Shown: one piece after another, positions 7,495-16,005 of the stretch
How the letters are laid out: the number at the start of each line of letters is the position of its first letter
How positions within the stretch are numbered: position 1 is the stretch's first letter
Notes under the pieces: model-generated
The model's input: only the letters and a program-made list of their open reading frames with translations
Told to the model about the DNA's origin: nothing
Database searches by the model: none
Translations under genes and position numbers: made by a program
Source: Dialister sp. UBA7295
Lineage (GTDB): Bacteria > Bacillota > Negativicutes > Veillonellales > Dialisteraceae
Reading direction: 5' to 3'
Assembly (NCBI GenBank): GCA_002471975.1
Contig: DKQZ01000016.1
Span: 1 to 45,286, forward strand
DNA length: 45,286 nucleotides

Positions 7495-8439
7495 TTAGCA
7501 GATCACATTCTTCTGATTCCCTGCGAGATAACTTTCCAGATTATCGAATACGATGACCGCTCTTCTGGCCATGGCTTCTTTCGTGTCAAAGCCTACGTGG
7601 GGAGTGAGGACGAGATTGGGAGCGGAAAGGAGAGAGTAATCAGCAGGAAGCGGCGGTTCTCCATCGTAAACGTCGATGCCGGCGCCGGCGATTTTTCCTT
7701 CTTTCAGGAGGGCTGACAGGGCTTCATTATCGATGACTCCGCCCCGGGCCGTATTGATGAGGATGGCGTCTTTCTTCATAAGGGAAAGCTTTTCCGCATT
7801 GAGGATATGGCGGGTTTCGGGGGTGAGCGGGAGGTGGATGGTCACGATATCGCTCGTTCTGAGGAGGGTATCCAGGTCCACATAGTCGAGGGAAGGATTG
7901 TTTTTCGAACGGTTATAACCGATGACTTTGGCTCCAAAAGCCTTTGCCAGCTCTGCCACCCGGGAACCGATGGCACCGGTGCCGATGATACCAAGGGTGC
8001 GGTCTCTGATTTCGATGCCCATGAGGCCTGCATTATTTTTCCCGTTCCTTGTGGCGATTCCGCCTTCGGAAAGCTTCCGATAGAGAGAAAGAATCATGCC
8101 AAAGGCCAGTTCTGCCACCGATTCCGTGGAGTAGCCGGCACAGTTGGAAACGGCAATACCTTTTTCCCGGCAGAAGCCAATATCCACATGGTCCACGCCG
8201 GTGAATGCGACGCAGATATACCGGAGGGAGGAAGCCTTTGCAAGAGCTTCCTTCTTCAGCGGATAATTGGCAATGACCAGAAGGTCTGCCTGTTCAATCC
8301 TGTTTCCCAGATCTTCCTGACCTTTGGGCAGGGTGTCATAAGCGGTGAGGTGGAAGCCTTTTTCTTCAAGATTTACAGAAAGGCTTTTGAGCATTTCTTC
8401 TGTAATGCCAAGGGGCTGGGCAATAACGATTTCTTTCAT
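7495..8439 (-). CDS. D-isomer-specific 2-hydroxyacid dehydrogenase
   Basis: The 314-residue protein has the NAD-binding GTGAIG loop at 153-158 and the catalytic triad of the family: Arg232 in NTARGG, Glu261 in DVYDGEPP and His281 in TPHVGF. Members reduce 2-keto acids such as hydroxypyruvate, glyoxylate or phenylpyruvate to D-hydroxyacids, or oxidise phosphoglycerate. No ACT domain is present, so it is not a long-form SerA. AAAGGAG precedes the start. It lies 44 bases downstream of a DMT transporter on the same strand, so the two probably form an operon, possibly making and exporting a related acid (inference). Confidence 0.9.
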   Translation of the reverse strand: MKEIVIAQPLGITEEMLKSLSVNLEEKGFHLTAYDTLPKGQEDLGNRIEQADLLVIANYPLKKEALAKASSLRYICVAFTGVDHVDIGFCREKGIAVSNCAGYSTESVAELAFGMILSLYRKLSEGGIATRNGKNNAGLMGIEIRDRTLGIIGTGAIGSRVAELAKAFGAKVIGYNRSKNNPSLDYVDLDTLLRTSDIVTIHLPLTPETRHILNAEKLSLMKKDAILINTARGGVIDNEALSALLKEGKIAGAGIDVYDGEPPLPADYSLLSAPNLVLTPHVGFDTKEAMARRAVIVFDNLESYLAGNQKNVIC

Positions 8440-8483
8440 TTGATTTCTCCTTTCTGAAAGAAAAATGAACCGGAAATATGGGA

Positions 8484-9362
8484 TTAGAATATGGATTTCC
8501 CTTTAATGAGCACGGGACTTGGCAGCTGGCTGAAAAATACGCCGGCAATCATGGCAATGACGCCGATGGACTGGGTGAAGGTGAAAGATTCATTCAGAAA
8601 AATGACGCCGAAAATGCCGCCAAAAACCATTTCCATGCTGAGAATCATGGAAGCTTCCGTAGGGGGCAGGAATTTCTGCCCCACGGCCTGGAGCGTATAG
8701 GCCACGCCGGTGGAAAAAAGTCCTGTATACAGGATGGGCCAGAGCGCCCCTTCGATGCCGGAAAGGGTGGGAGTTTCAAAGAAAAAAGCAAGAATGAGGT
8801 TCAGAAGGCCTGCTGCGAAAAACTGCCCTGACGAGAGGAGAACCGGCGGGAATCGCTGCGTCAGGTAATTCAATGCATGAATCTGGATGGTAAAGCCCAG
8901 GGCACAGAGGAGCATGAGTCCATCCCCAAGGCTGATCGTAAAATCCTCGGTAATGGACATGCAATAGGAACCGATGATGGCCAGGAGGGCCCCGATGAGG
9001 TGATTCCGGTGAAGAGAAAGACCCAGAAGAAGACCGGTGATGGGCACGAGAAGGATATAGTTTGCGGTCAGAAAACTGGCTTTGGAAGCGGTGGTGTACT
9101 GGAGTCCTACCTGCTGAAGGGTAGCCCCGGCAAAAAGGGGAACGCCGCAAAAGAGGAAGGCGGCCCAGAGAGGGATATTTGTCGAAAGGGGCGGCTTTTC
9201 TTCATGAAGGAAATGAATGACCGGGATAAGGGCCAGAGAGCCCAGTATGAACCGGACACCGTTAAACGTATAGGGCCCCACCGTATCCATACCCACCACC
9301 TGGGCCACGAAGGCAAAGCCCCAGATGAGTGCGGTGAGGAGGAGAAGAAAGCGATATTTCAT
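8484..9362 (-). CDS. EamA/DMT-family transporter
   Basis: The 292-residue protein is almost wholly hydrophobic with about ten membrane segments in two EamA repeats. ALIWGFAF with GPYTFNGVRFILG near the N-terminus is the typical first-repeat signature, and SGQFFAAGLLNL...GVAYTLQAVGQKFLPPTEAS marks the second. Such inner-membrane proteins export amino acids, purines or other metabolites; the substrate is not predictable. AAAGGAG precedes ATG 9362. The gene is divergent from the HAD phosphatase and shares a short palindromic promoter region with it. Confidence 0.9.
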   Translation of the reverse strand: MKYRFLLLLTALIWGFAFVAQVVGMDTVGPYTFNGVRFILGSLALIPVIHFLHEEKPPLSTNIPLWAAFLFCGVPLFAGATLQQVGLQYTTASKASFLTANYILLVPITGLLLGLSLHRNHLIGALLAIIGSYCMSITEDFTISLGDGLMLLCALGFTIQIHALNYLTQRFPPVLLSSGQFFAAGLLNLILAFFFETPTLSGIEGALWPILYTGLFSTGVAYTLQAVGQKFLPPTEASMILSMEMVFGGIFGVIFLNESFTFTQSIGVIAMIAGVFFSQLPSPVLIKGKSIF

Positions 9363-9378
9363 AAAAACTCCTTTTTCC

Positions 9379-9422
9379 GTTACAGAATGTTATAATAATC
9401 ATTATAAAAGATAATCTGTAAC
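9379..9422. promoter_or_regulatory. Divergent promoter region with nested palindromes
   Basis: GTTACAGA (9379-9386) and TCTGTAAC (9415-9422) form a perfect inverted repeat. Inside it, TTATAAT (9390-9396) and ATTATAA (9401-9407) form a second one carrying a TATAAT-type -10 on each strand. The arrangement suits one regulator controlling both the DMT exporter and the HAD phosphatase, but no known operator was recognised. Confidence 0.5.
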
Positions 9423-9449
9423 TTTTCCATGTTTGACAAAGGAGTTTTT

Positions 9450-10250
9450 ATGTCCATCCGTATGATTGCCATCGATTTAGACGGTACCCTTCTTCATGAC
9501 GATATGACGATTTCCGCTTATTCCCGCTCCGTCATACGCCGGGCCCTTGCCGGGGGATTTAAAATCGTCGTGGCCACGGGCCGCATGTGGGATTCGGCGA
9601 AAATCAAGGTGGACCTGCTGGACCTGGGCAATGTCCCGGTCATTTGCTACACCGGGTCCTGGATCATGATGAGTGAAACCGGAGAACCTGTGCTGCAGCA
9701 GGGCCTTGACCCGGAGCTGGCATCCCGCATTTTATATTTTGTAAAGGAAAAAGGCTGGGGCACCACCATTTTCATGGATGATCAGATATACATGGAAAAG
9801 CCGGACGGCACGGAAATCAAGTACCAGAAATACCGGTCCAAAAAGCCGCAGTTCCTGGGGGATCAATTTTTCCATCCCCATAGGCTGGTGACCAGGGTCA
9901 TTTTCGCGGACCCTGTCATTGAAAAACGGATGATCATTCGCAAAGCGATTGAAGAAAAATTTGGGAATGAAGTGGATATCGTATTCCCGGGCGATGATTT
10001 CGTGGACGTTCATAAAAAGGGCGTAAATAAAGCCCAGGCCGTCCGGTATCTCTGTGAAAAAGAAGGAATCGGGCCCCAGGAGATCCTTGCTTTTGGAAAT
10101 ACGGAAAATGACGTACCTCTCCTGAGATACGCCGGTCATTCCTTTGCCGTGGCCAATGCGGATAAAGTAGCAAAAGAAGCAGCCAAAGGCATCTGCCTTT
10201 CCAATGAGGAAGACGGGGTGGCAAAGGAAATAGAGAAGCTGCTCTCATGA
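9450..10250 (+). CDS. Cof-type HAD phosphatase
   Basis: The 266-residue protein begins with the HAD nucleophile loop AIDLDGTLL (Asp9, Asp11), has ATGR near residue 45 (motif II Thr) and ends with the motif III/IV region GNTENDVPLL. A type IIB cap with a central alpha/beta domain lies between, as in Cof/YidA proteins, which dephosphorylate sugar phosphates, flavin or PLP-type compounds in the cytoplasm. AAAGGAG at 9438-9444 fixes ATG 9450; an earlier in-frame ATG at 9429 lacks a site. Substrate unknown. Confidence 0.9.
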   Translation: MSIRMIAIDLDGTLLHDDMTISAYSRSVIRRALAGGFKIVVATGRMWDSAKIKVDLLDLGNVPVICYTGSWIMMSETGEPVLQQGLDPELASRILYFVKEKGWGTTIFMDDQIYMEKPDGTEIKYQKYRSKKPQFLGDQFFHPHRLVTRVIFADPVIEKRMIIRKAIEEKFGNEVDIVFPGDDFVDVHKKGVNKAQAVRYLCEKEGIGPQEILAFGNTENDVPLLRYAGHSFAVANADKVAKEAAKGICLSNEEDGVAKEIEKLLS

Positions 10251-10282
10251 ATGCATGCTGCATTTATATAAACTTTATTATA

Positions 10283-10320
10283 GCGTTCTTCGTTATTCGT
10301 TGTTCGTTCTTCGGGGTTCA
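10283..10320. repeat. Degenerate tandem TTCGTT-type repeat
   Basis: The stretch consists of imperfect copies of a 6-9 base unit (GTTCTTCG, TTATTCG, TTGTTCG, TTCTTCGG) between the HAD gene and its terminator. It has no convincing start site on either strand. It looks like repetitive intergenic filler rather than a gene; whether it recurs in the genome cannot be seen here. Confidence 0.4.
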
Positions 10321-10391
10321 TTGCCATTCTACAGAAAAATTCTTCTGTCTCAGAAATCAGAATCGTTTAGCCGGAAATTTCATGCAAATAA

Positions 10392-10425
10392 AAAAACTGT
10401 GATTCTCGAGGGAGTCACAGTTTTT
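10392..10425. terminator. Bidirectional intrinsic terminator
   Basis: AAAAACTGTGATTC (10392-10405) pairs with GAGTCACAGTTTTT (10412-10425), one wobble, with T-runs on both sides. It serves the convergent HAD and epimerase genes. Confidence 0.88.
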
Positions 10426-10438
10426 ATTTCTTTATGAT

Positions 10439-11359
10439 TTATTCGCGGTTCCGGAAGAATTCGATGGTGTCTTTCAGCCCGTCAGCCAGGGTATAAGCCG
10501 GTTTCCAGCCGAGGATTTTATAAGCCCTGTCATTGTCCAGGGAGGAGCGGTAAATATCGCCTGTCCTTTCGGGACCGTAATGGATGACCGATTCATCCCG
10601 TCCCGCAAGGCGCACCATTTCATGGGCCAGATCGTTCAGGGAGATTTCCGTTTTCGTACTCACGTTGCAGGTTTCTTCATTTCCCTTTGAAAGGGCTGCC
10701 AGATTGGCAGAAACCACGTCATGGACGGAAATGAAATCTCTCGTCTGCCCGCCGTCGCCGAAAATGGTGATATCCCTGCCTTCAGCCAGGGCTTTGGCAA
10801 AGATGTAAATGACTCCGCCTTCGCCGTGAGCTCCCTGACGGGGACCATACACATTGCTGTAGCGGAGCACTGTATAATGAAGGCCGTACAGTTTGTGGTA
10901 AAGGGCCAGGTATCTTTCCGTGATCCACTTGGTGAGGCCGTAGAAAGAGGTGGGGTCCGGGATTTCATCTTCCTTCAGGGGGAGAGCCGGGTTATCCCCG
11001 TAAATGGCGGCAGAAGAGGAAAATATGACTTTTCTGACTCCCGTTTTTCTGGAAGCTTCCAGCACGGAAAGAAGACCCATCACATTTTCATCAGCATCGA
11101 AATGGGGATTATCAATGGAAACGGGAACCATGGTCTGGGCGGCTTCATGGTAAACCACATCAAAATGATGGGCATGGAAGATGTCTGCCAGCTTTGCAGT
11201 CCGGATATCGGTTTCTATAAATTCGGCCTTCGGATTCAGGAATTCCCGGGTACCTGTGGAAAGATTGTCGATGACCGTTACATGGTGACCTTCCCGGACC
11301 AGGGCATCCACCAGATGGGAACCGATGAAGCCGGCTCCGCCGGTAACAAGAATATTCAC
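10439..11359 (-). CDS. NAD-dependent sugar-nucleotide epimerase/dehydratase (GalE-like)
   Basis: The 306-residue extended SDR protein has the Rossmann motif GGAGFIGSHLV at 7-17, Asp31 for the NAD ribose, SSSAAIYG before the active site and the catalytic pair Tyr140/Lys144 in YGLTK. The C-terminal segment YGPERTGDIYRSSLDNDRA is typical of UDP-glucose/UDP-GlcNAc 4-epimerases, supplying precursors for LPS or exopolysaccharide. The exact sugar cannot be assigned. The start overlaps the stop of the response regulator gene by four bases (ATGA), so it is the last gene of a four-gene translationally coupled operon. Confidence 0.88.
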   Translation of the reverse strand: MNILVTGGAGFIGSHLVDALVREGHHVTVIDNLSTGTREFLNPKAEFIETDIRTAKLADIFHAHHFDVVYHEAAQTMVPVSIDNPHFDADENVMGLLSVLEASRKTGVRKVIFSSSAAIYGDNPALPLKEDEIPDPTSFYGLTKWITERYLALYHKLYGLHYTVLRYSNVYGPRQGAHGEGGVIYIFAKALAEGRDITIFGDGGQTRDFISVHDVVSANLAALSKGNEETCNVSTKTEISLNDLAHEMVRLAGRDESVIHYGPERTGDIYRSSLDNDRAYKILGWKPAYTLADGLKDTIEFFRNRE

Positions 11360-12081
11360 TGTTTATTCTCCTTTTCTTCCACATGGAAACGATAGCCCGC
11401 TCCCCAGACGGTTTCAATCCGTTCATAGGGCTTTCCGGTGGCATTTTTCAGCTTGTCCCGGAGACGGTTGATATGGACAGTGACAGTAGAGGATTCACCG
11501 ATGGGATCAAAGCTCCAGATCTGCTGGAAGAGCTGTTCCTTGGAATAGACTTCATTGGGATGACGGGCGAGGAAATAGAGAAGTTCAAATTCTTTCCCCG
11601 TCAGGTTGACACTGACTCCGCCTACCAGGACCTGACGGGCTTTCGGACGGATGGTGAGGTCTGCAATCTGCAGGCCCTTTTCCGTCTGGGCTGAAATTCC
11701 CTCTTTCCCCAGAAGCCTCTGATGAGTGGCGAGCTGGGCTTTCAGGTGGGCAATCAACACGGTTCCGCGGAATGGCTTCACAATGTAATCGTCGGCGCCA
11801 AGTCCAAGGCCCCGTACGATATCCGCATCCTCGGTGCGGGCTGTGGCGAAAATAATGGGAGCGTCGGTCATTTCGCGGATTTTCCGGCAGAGGGAAAATC
11901 CATCATCCTCACCGGGAAGCATGATGTCCAGGATAATGGCATCGATTTTTTCCCGGCGCATGATTTCCAGCGCTTCTTCCCCGGTTCCGGCCACAAAAGG
12001 AGTATAGCCGGAACCTTCGAGGAAATCTCTTTCCATATTGGCAATTTTGGGTTCATCTTCAACAATGAGTACGTTGGTCAT
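11356..12081 (-). CDS. OmpR-family response regulator
   Basis: The 241-residue protein has a receiver domain (1-120) with acidic pocket Glu8/Asp9, phosphoacceptor Asp52 in LDIMLPG and Lys102 in DDYIVKPF. A C-terminal winged helix follows (about 140-235) with LTGKEFELLYFLARHPNEVYSKEQL and the recognition region TVTVHINRLRDKL. It should be phosphorylated by the histidine kinase encoded immediately upstream with a four-base overlap. Target genes are unknown; the coupled epimerase suggests an envelope-related signal. Confidence 0.95.
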   Translation of the reverse strand: MTNVLIVEDEPKIANMERDFLEGSGYTPFVAGTGEEALEIMRREKIDAIILDIMLPGEDDGFSLCRKIREMTDAPIIFATARTEDADIVRGLGLGADDYIVKPFRGTVLIAHLKAQLATHQRLLGKEGISAQTEKGLQIADLTIRPKARQVLVGGVSVNLTGKEFELLYFLARHPNEVYSKEQLFQQIWSFDPIGESSTVTVHINRLRDKLKNATGKPYERIETVWGAGYRFHVEEKENKQ

Positions 12082-13229
12082 TCTTCACTGCTCCCTTCCG
12101 CAAGCGGGATATCAAAAATAATCTGTAGTCCGCCATCACAAAGGGCATGATAACGGCCTTTGTGGGCGGTAATAATTTCTGCAACGATGGCAAGACCCAG
12201 ACCGCTGCCATTGCTGGTCCGGCTTCTTGCCTCATCGGTCCGGTAAAAAGCTTCAAAAATATGGGGAAGCTTGTCCTGGGGGACCCCGGGACCGTCGTCT
12301 TTAAATGAAAATTCGGCATAACTGCCATTTTTCCGGATGGAAATCCGGATATTTGAACTGTCCTTTTCCCTGTACTTGATGGTATTGGAAAGAAGGTTGA
12401 AAACCACCCGCTGGAATTCTTTTTCATCAATCATGGCTATCAGGCTGTCATCGATATCGTAGGTGATGGTGACATTCCTGGTATCCAGGTACTGCCTGTC
12501 TTCATTGATGAAATTCCGGATGACGGAGCCGAAGTTCGCCGGTCTTGGATGACAGATGACACGGCTCGTGGACAGTTTATTGTAGAGAGAAAGTTCGTCG
12601 ATGAGCCGGGAAAGGTCATCGGCACAGGAGGCGATGGAGGCCAGGTACTGCTGCTTCTTTTCCGGCGTTTTTGCCATACCCAGCTGCAGGGCCTCCGTAT
12701 ATCCCATAATGGTGGTAAGCGGTGTCCGGAGGTCATGGGCGATGCCGGAAAAGACGATTTTCCTTGAAGTCATGGCCATGGCCCGTTCGGCGATGGAATT
12801 TTTCAGGTAGAGCTGCATGGTGCGGAAGGCATTGCAGACTTCCCCGATTTCATCATGACTGTAATGGTCTACCACGATATTGAAATTTCCATATTGGATG
12901 GCATGGGCAGCCAGGGACAGCTGCTGCAGGGGAATCATGATGGATTTCTGCATATGCCGGTAAAAGGAAATATTGATTTTCACGCTGACGAAAAGGATGA
13001 GGACGATGAACAGCAGGATGAGCCCATCGATGTAAGGATTGAAAGGAATCCCCCGGAGCCGGGCATAGATAAAAAGGGCCAGCAGGGCGGCAATGCACAG
13101 AAAGGAGGGAACGCAGATGAAAAGCATGGCGTTCAGCACCACTTTATGCTGGAGAATGCTCTTTGCCGATTCACTGCCATCCTGATGAAGCTTTTCCGGC
13201 GGGGTGCCCGTTCTTTCTGTTTCCATCAT
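12078..13229 (-). CDS. Membrane sensor histidine kinase
   Basis: The 383-residue protein has two closely spaced membrane helices (about 32-56 and 66-88) with only some ten residues between them, so there is no external sensor domain and it may sense the membrane or a partner. A HAMP-like linker leads to the H box with His165 in SGIAHDLRTPL, the N box NLLSNTIKY, and G boxes DDGPGV and NGSGLGLAIV. Four-base overlaps at both ends couple it to exonuclease III upstream and the response regulator downstream. Confidence 0.93.
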   Translation of the reverse strand: MMETERTGTPPEKLHQDGSESAKSILQHKVVLNAMLFICVPSFLCIAALLALFIYARLRGIPFNPYIDGLILLFIVLILFVSVKINISFYRHMQKSIMIPLQQLSLAAHAIQYGNFNIVVDHYSHDEIGEVCNAFRTMQLYLKNSIAERAMAMTSRKIVFSGIAHDLRTPLTTIMGYTEALQLGMAKTPEKKQQYLASIASCADDLSRLIDELSLYNKLSTSRVICHPRPANFGSVIRNFINEDRQYLDTRNVTITYDIDDSLIAMIDEKEFQRVVFNLLSNTIKYREKDSSNIRISIRKNGSYAEFSFKDDGPGVPQDKLPHIFEAFYRTDEARSRTSNGSGLGLAIVAEIITAHKGRYHALCDGGLQIIFDIPLAEGSSEE

Positions 13230-13987
13230 CCAAGGATCAGTTCCACGGGACAGTGATCACTGCCCATGATTTCCGGATGGATGGCAGCCCCTTTGATCCG
13301 GTCTTTCAGGCTGTCGGAAACCAGGAAATAGTCAATTCTCCAGCCAATGTTACGCTCCCGGGATTTGGCAAAGTAGCTCCACCAGGAATACGCCTCTTTC
13401 TGATCCGGATGAAGAAGGCGGAAGGAATCGGTGAAGCCTGCCGAAAGCAGATTTGTCATTTTTTCCCTTTCCTCATCGGTGAACCCCGCATTTTTATGGT
13501 TGGCCGCCGGATTGGCGATATCGATATCCTTATGGGCCACATTGAGGTCGCCGCAGAGAATGACCGGCTTTGATTCTGCCAGTTTTGTCATGTATTTCTT
13601 CATTTCTTCTTCCCACACCATGCGGTAGGAAAGACGGGCCAGTCCCCGCTGGCTGTTGGGTGTGTAACAGCAGATGAGGTAATGATCGTCAAATTCTGCC
13701 GTAATGAGCCGGCCTTCCTGGTCATGCTCTTCGATGCCCAGGCCATAGGTTACGGAAAGAGGTTCCTCTTTCGTAAAGAGGGCCGTTCCGCTGTATCCTT
13801 TTTTGACGGCACTGTTCCAGTACTGATGATAGCCGGGAAGATCCAGCTCAATCTGATGGGGCTGGAGTTTCGTCTCCTGCAGGCAGAAGCAGTCTGCATC
13901 GAGCATGTTGAAAGTGTCCATAAACCCCTTCTTCATGCAGGCACGGAGGCCATTCACATTCCAGGAAATATACTTCAGGTTCTTCAT
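13226..13987 (-). CDS. xth: Exodeoxyribonuclease III / AP endonuclease
   Basis: The 253-residue protein matches the ExoIII/ExoA family: ISWNVNGLRA at 7-16, metal-binding Glu38 in LQETK, YTPNSQRGLARLSYR, catalytic GDLNVAH, and GSDHCPVEL at the C-terminus with the general-base His. It cleaves at abasic sites and removes 3' blocking groups in base excision repair. Length is normal. Oddly it heads an operon whose other members are a two-component system and a sugar epimerase, with a four-base overlap to the kinase gene. AGGAG precedes the start. Confidence 0.95.
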   Translation of the reverse strand: MKNLKYISWNVNGLRACMKKGFMDTFNMLDADCFCLQETKLQPHQIELDLPGYHQYWNSAVKKGYSGTALFTKEEPLSVTYGLGIEEHDQEGRLITAEFDDHYLICCYTPNSQRGLARLSYRMVWEEEMKKYMTKLAESKPVILCGDLNVAHKDIDIANPAANHKNAGFTDEEREKMTNLLSAGFTDSFRLLHPDQKEAYSWWSYFAKSRERNIGWRIDYFLVSDSLKDRIKGAAIHPEIMGSDHCPVELILG

Positions 13988-14316
13988 AGGAGTCTCCTTC
14001 TTCTTGGAAATATTTTTCGTTACTTCATTCTAATTATAAACTTTTCATACTGGTTTTAAAAGTGACAGAACCACTATTACATAAATGTTTATCCTTTATT
14101 CAAACTTGTAAAACCCTGTCCCTTTTCTATGCGTTAATTTCATTAAGCCATGTAATAAAAACAAAATCCTTTCCATTTTGAAAATCAAACGGATTCATGC
14201 CGATTTTTAGATTTTATCGTGGAATGGCAGGGCCATGTGCTATAATGAATGAATAAAGGAAGAATCCGGTCCGGATTTTTCTGTATTCTGATTTCAGCTG
14301 ATCGGAAGGAGTCATT
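13988..14316. other. 329-base AT-rich intergenic region
   Basis: This gap separates divergent genes. On the minus strand a TATAAT -10 lies near 14030-14037, upstream of exonuclease III. On the plus strand an extended -10 lies at 14238-14246. The middle (about 14050-14220) is AT-rich with no frame bearing a ribosome-binding site and no clear hairpin-plus-T structure; I see nothing more in it. Confidence 0.5.
14238..14246 (+). promoter_or_regulatory. Extended -10 promoter of the ACT/PFL operon
   Basis: TG at 14238-14239 is followed one base later by TATAAT at 14241-14246. No good -35 is visible, as is usual for extended -10 promoters. A 15-base dyad, AATCCGG-T-CCGGATT at 14263-14277, would lie about 10 bases into the transcript. 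Confidence 0.6.
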
Positions 14317-14589
14317 ATGAAAAAAATCGTAGTTACTGTTATCGGTGCTGACCGGGTAGGTATTGTTGCTGCTGTTTCTGCAGCTCTGGCAAAAGAAAAT
14401 ATTAATATTCTTGATATTTCACAGACCATTGTAGATGATATTTTTGATATGGTCCTCATGTGTGATATGGAGAATGCCACAGGATCCCTGAAAGAGCTTC
14501 AGGATAATCTGGGAGAAATCGGCAAGGCCATGGGTGTGGATATCCGTGCCCAGCTGGCTGACATTTTCTATGCCATGCACCGGATCTGA
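14317..14589 (+). CDS. ACT-domain protein, UPF0237 family
   Basis: The 90-residue protein is one ACT domain with the start VVTVIGADRVGIVAAVSAALAKENINILDISQTI typical of UPF0237. ACT domains bind small effectors, mostly amino acids, and this family is nearly always next to a UPF0210 (PFL/DUF711) gene, as it is here with an 11-base gap. GGAAGGAG precedes the start. A ligand-sensing partner role for the larger protein is inferred from that association. Confidence 0.92.
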   Translation: MKKIVVTVIGADRVGIVAAVSAALAKENINILDISQTIVDDIFDMVLMCDMENATGSLKELQDNLGEIGKAMGVDIRAQLADIFYAMHRI

Positions 14590-14600
14590 AAGGGGGAGCC

Positions 14601-15959
14601 ATGCTCGATATAGAAGATATCCTTGCAACGGAGCGCATGTTTGACCAGAATAAACTGGACGTGCGCACCATCACCATGGGCATTTCCCTTCTTGGCTGTG
14701 TCTCTGATGATGAAAAAACTCTGTGCCGGAAGATTTATGATACCATCTGCACGAAAGCGGAACATCTCACCGAGGTGAGTCATGATATTTCCAGAGAATA
14801 CGGCGTGCCCATCATCAACCGACGCATTTCCGTCACACCCATCTCCCTGGTGTCAGGAGGACTCCATGTGTCCAGCTATGTGCCCATAGCCAAAACGCTG
14901 CAGAAAGCAGCTGATGAAGTGGGTGTGGACATTCTGGGAGGATTTTCCGCCCTCGTGGACCGGGGCATGTCCTCCTCTGACAAAATCCTGATCGATTCCA
15001 TTCCGGAAGCTTTGGCTTCGACTTCTTCCATCTGCAGCTCCGTAGCCATCGGGTCCACAAAGGCCGGGATCAATATGGATGCAGTGAGACGGATGGGTGA
15101 AATCGTCAAAGAAACGGCGGAGCTCACGAAAGATCAAGATGCCTACGGCTGCACGAAACTTGTTGAATTCTGCAATGCCGTGGAAGACAATCCTTTCATG
15201 GCAGGCGCCTTCCATGGGATCACCCAGGGGGATACGGCCATTCATGTAGGCGTTTCAGGTCCTGGAGTAGTGAAAAGGGCACTGGAAGATGTCAAAGGAT
15301 CGCCTCTTGATGTTGTGGCGAAAACGATTAAAAATACGGCTTTCATGATTACCCGTCTGGGCCAGCTGGTGGCTGAAGCGGCTACGGAACGGCTTCATGC
15401 TCCTTTTGGAATCATCGATCTGTCTTTGGCCCCGACTTCAGCAGTGGGAGACTCTGTGGCCCAGGTCTTGGAGGAAATGGGATTGGAAAGCTGCGGAGGT
15501 CCCGGGACTACGGCAGCACTGGCACTTTTAAATGATGCCGTCAAAAAGGGCGGGCTCATGGCTTCTTCCAGCGTTGGAGGCCTGTCGGGGGCATTTATCC
15601 CGGTCAGTGAAGATCTCGGCATGATTCAGGCTGTGGAGAAGGGAAGTCTTTCTCTTGAAAAGCTGGAAGCCATGACCTGCGTATGCTCCGTAGGCCTTGA
15701 CATGATTGCCATTCCCGGAGATACGCCGGCATCCACCATTTCTGCCATTCTGGCCGATGAAGCAGCAATCGGCATGATCAATAACAAAACTACTGCCACG
15801 AGGCTCATTCCTGTTCCCGGCAAGAAACCGGGAGACATGGTGCAGTTCGGCGGCCTCATGGGCTATGCGCCAGTTCTGGGCATCAATCAGTTCCGGGCCG
15901 ATGAATTCATTGCCCGGGGCGGCAAGATTCCGGCTCCCATGAGATCCCTCACCAATTAA
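14601..15959 (+). CDS. PFL-family protein, UPF0210 (DUF711)
   Basis: The 452-residue cytoplasmic protein matches UPF0210 throughout, including MLDIEDILATERMF at the N-terminus, DVRTITMGISLLGC, DILGGFSALVDRGMSSSD and the Gly-rich segment ESCGGPGTTAALALLNDAVKKGG. The fold is related to pyruvate formate-lyase-like proteins but no glycyl-radical motif is seen and no reaction is established. AGGGGGAG precedes ATG 14601. It is co-transcribed with the ACT protein and ends in a strong bidirectional terminator. Confidence 0.93.
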   Translation: MLDIEDILATERMFDQNKLDVRTITMGISLLGCVSDDEKTLCRKIYDTICTKAEHLTEVSHDISREYGVPIINRRISVTPISLVSGGLHVSSYVPIAKTLQKAADEVGVDILGGFSALVDRGMSSSDKILIDSIPEALASTSSICSSVAIGSTKAGINMDAVRRMGEIVKETAELTKDQDAYGCTKLVEFCNAVEDNPFMAGAFHGITQGDTAIHVGVSGPGVVKRALEDVKGSPLDVVAKTIKNTAFMITRLGQLVAEAATERLHAPFGIIDLSLAPTSAVGDSVAQVLEEMGLESCGGPGTTAALALLNDAVKKGGLMASSSVGGLSGAFIPVSEDLGMIQAVEKGSLSLEKLEAMTCVCSVGLDMIAIPGDTPASTISAILADEAAIGMINNKTTATRLIPVPGKKPGDMVQFGGLMGYAPVLGINQFRADEFIARGGKIPAPMRSLTN

Positions 15960-15969
15960 TTTCACCAGT

Positions 15970-16005
15970 AAAAAACTCCTGATGCGTTGGCACCAGGAGT
16001 TTTTT
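15970..16005. terminator. Bidirectional intrinsic terminator
   Basis: AAAAAACTCCTG (15970-15981) pairs perfectly with CAGGAGTTTTTT (15994-16005). It ends both the UPF0210 gene and the convergent MATE gene, whose stop codon lies within the T-run. Confidence 0.92.

Noticed and set aside
10256..10437. A small gene in the HAD/epimerase gap
   Set aside because: Frames there read through degenerate repeats and a terminator, and lack ribosome-binding sites.
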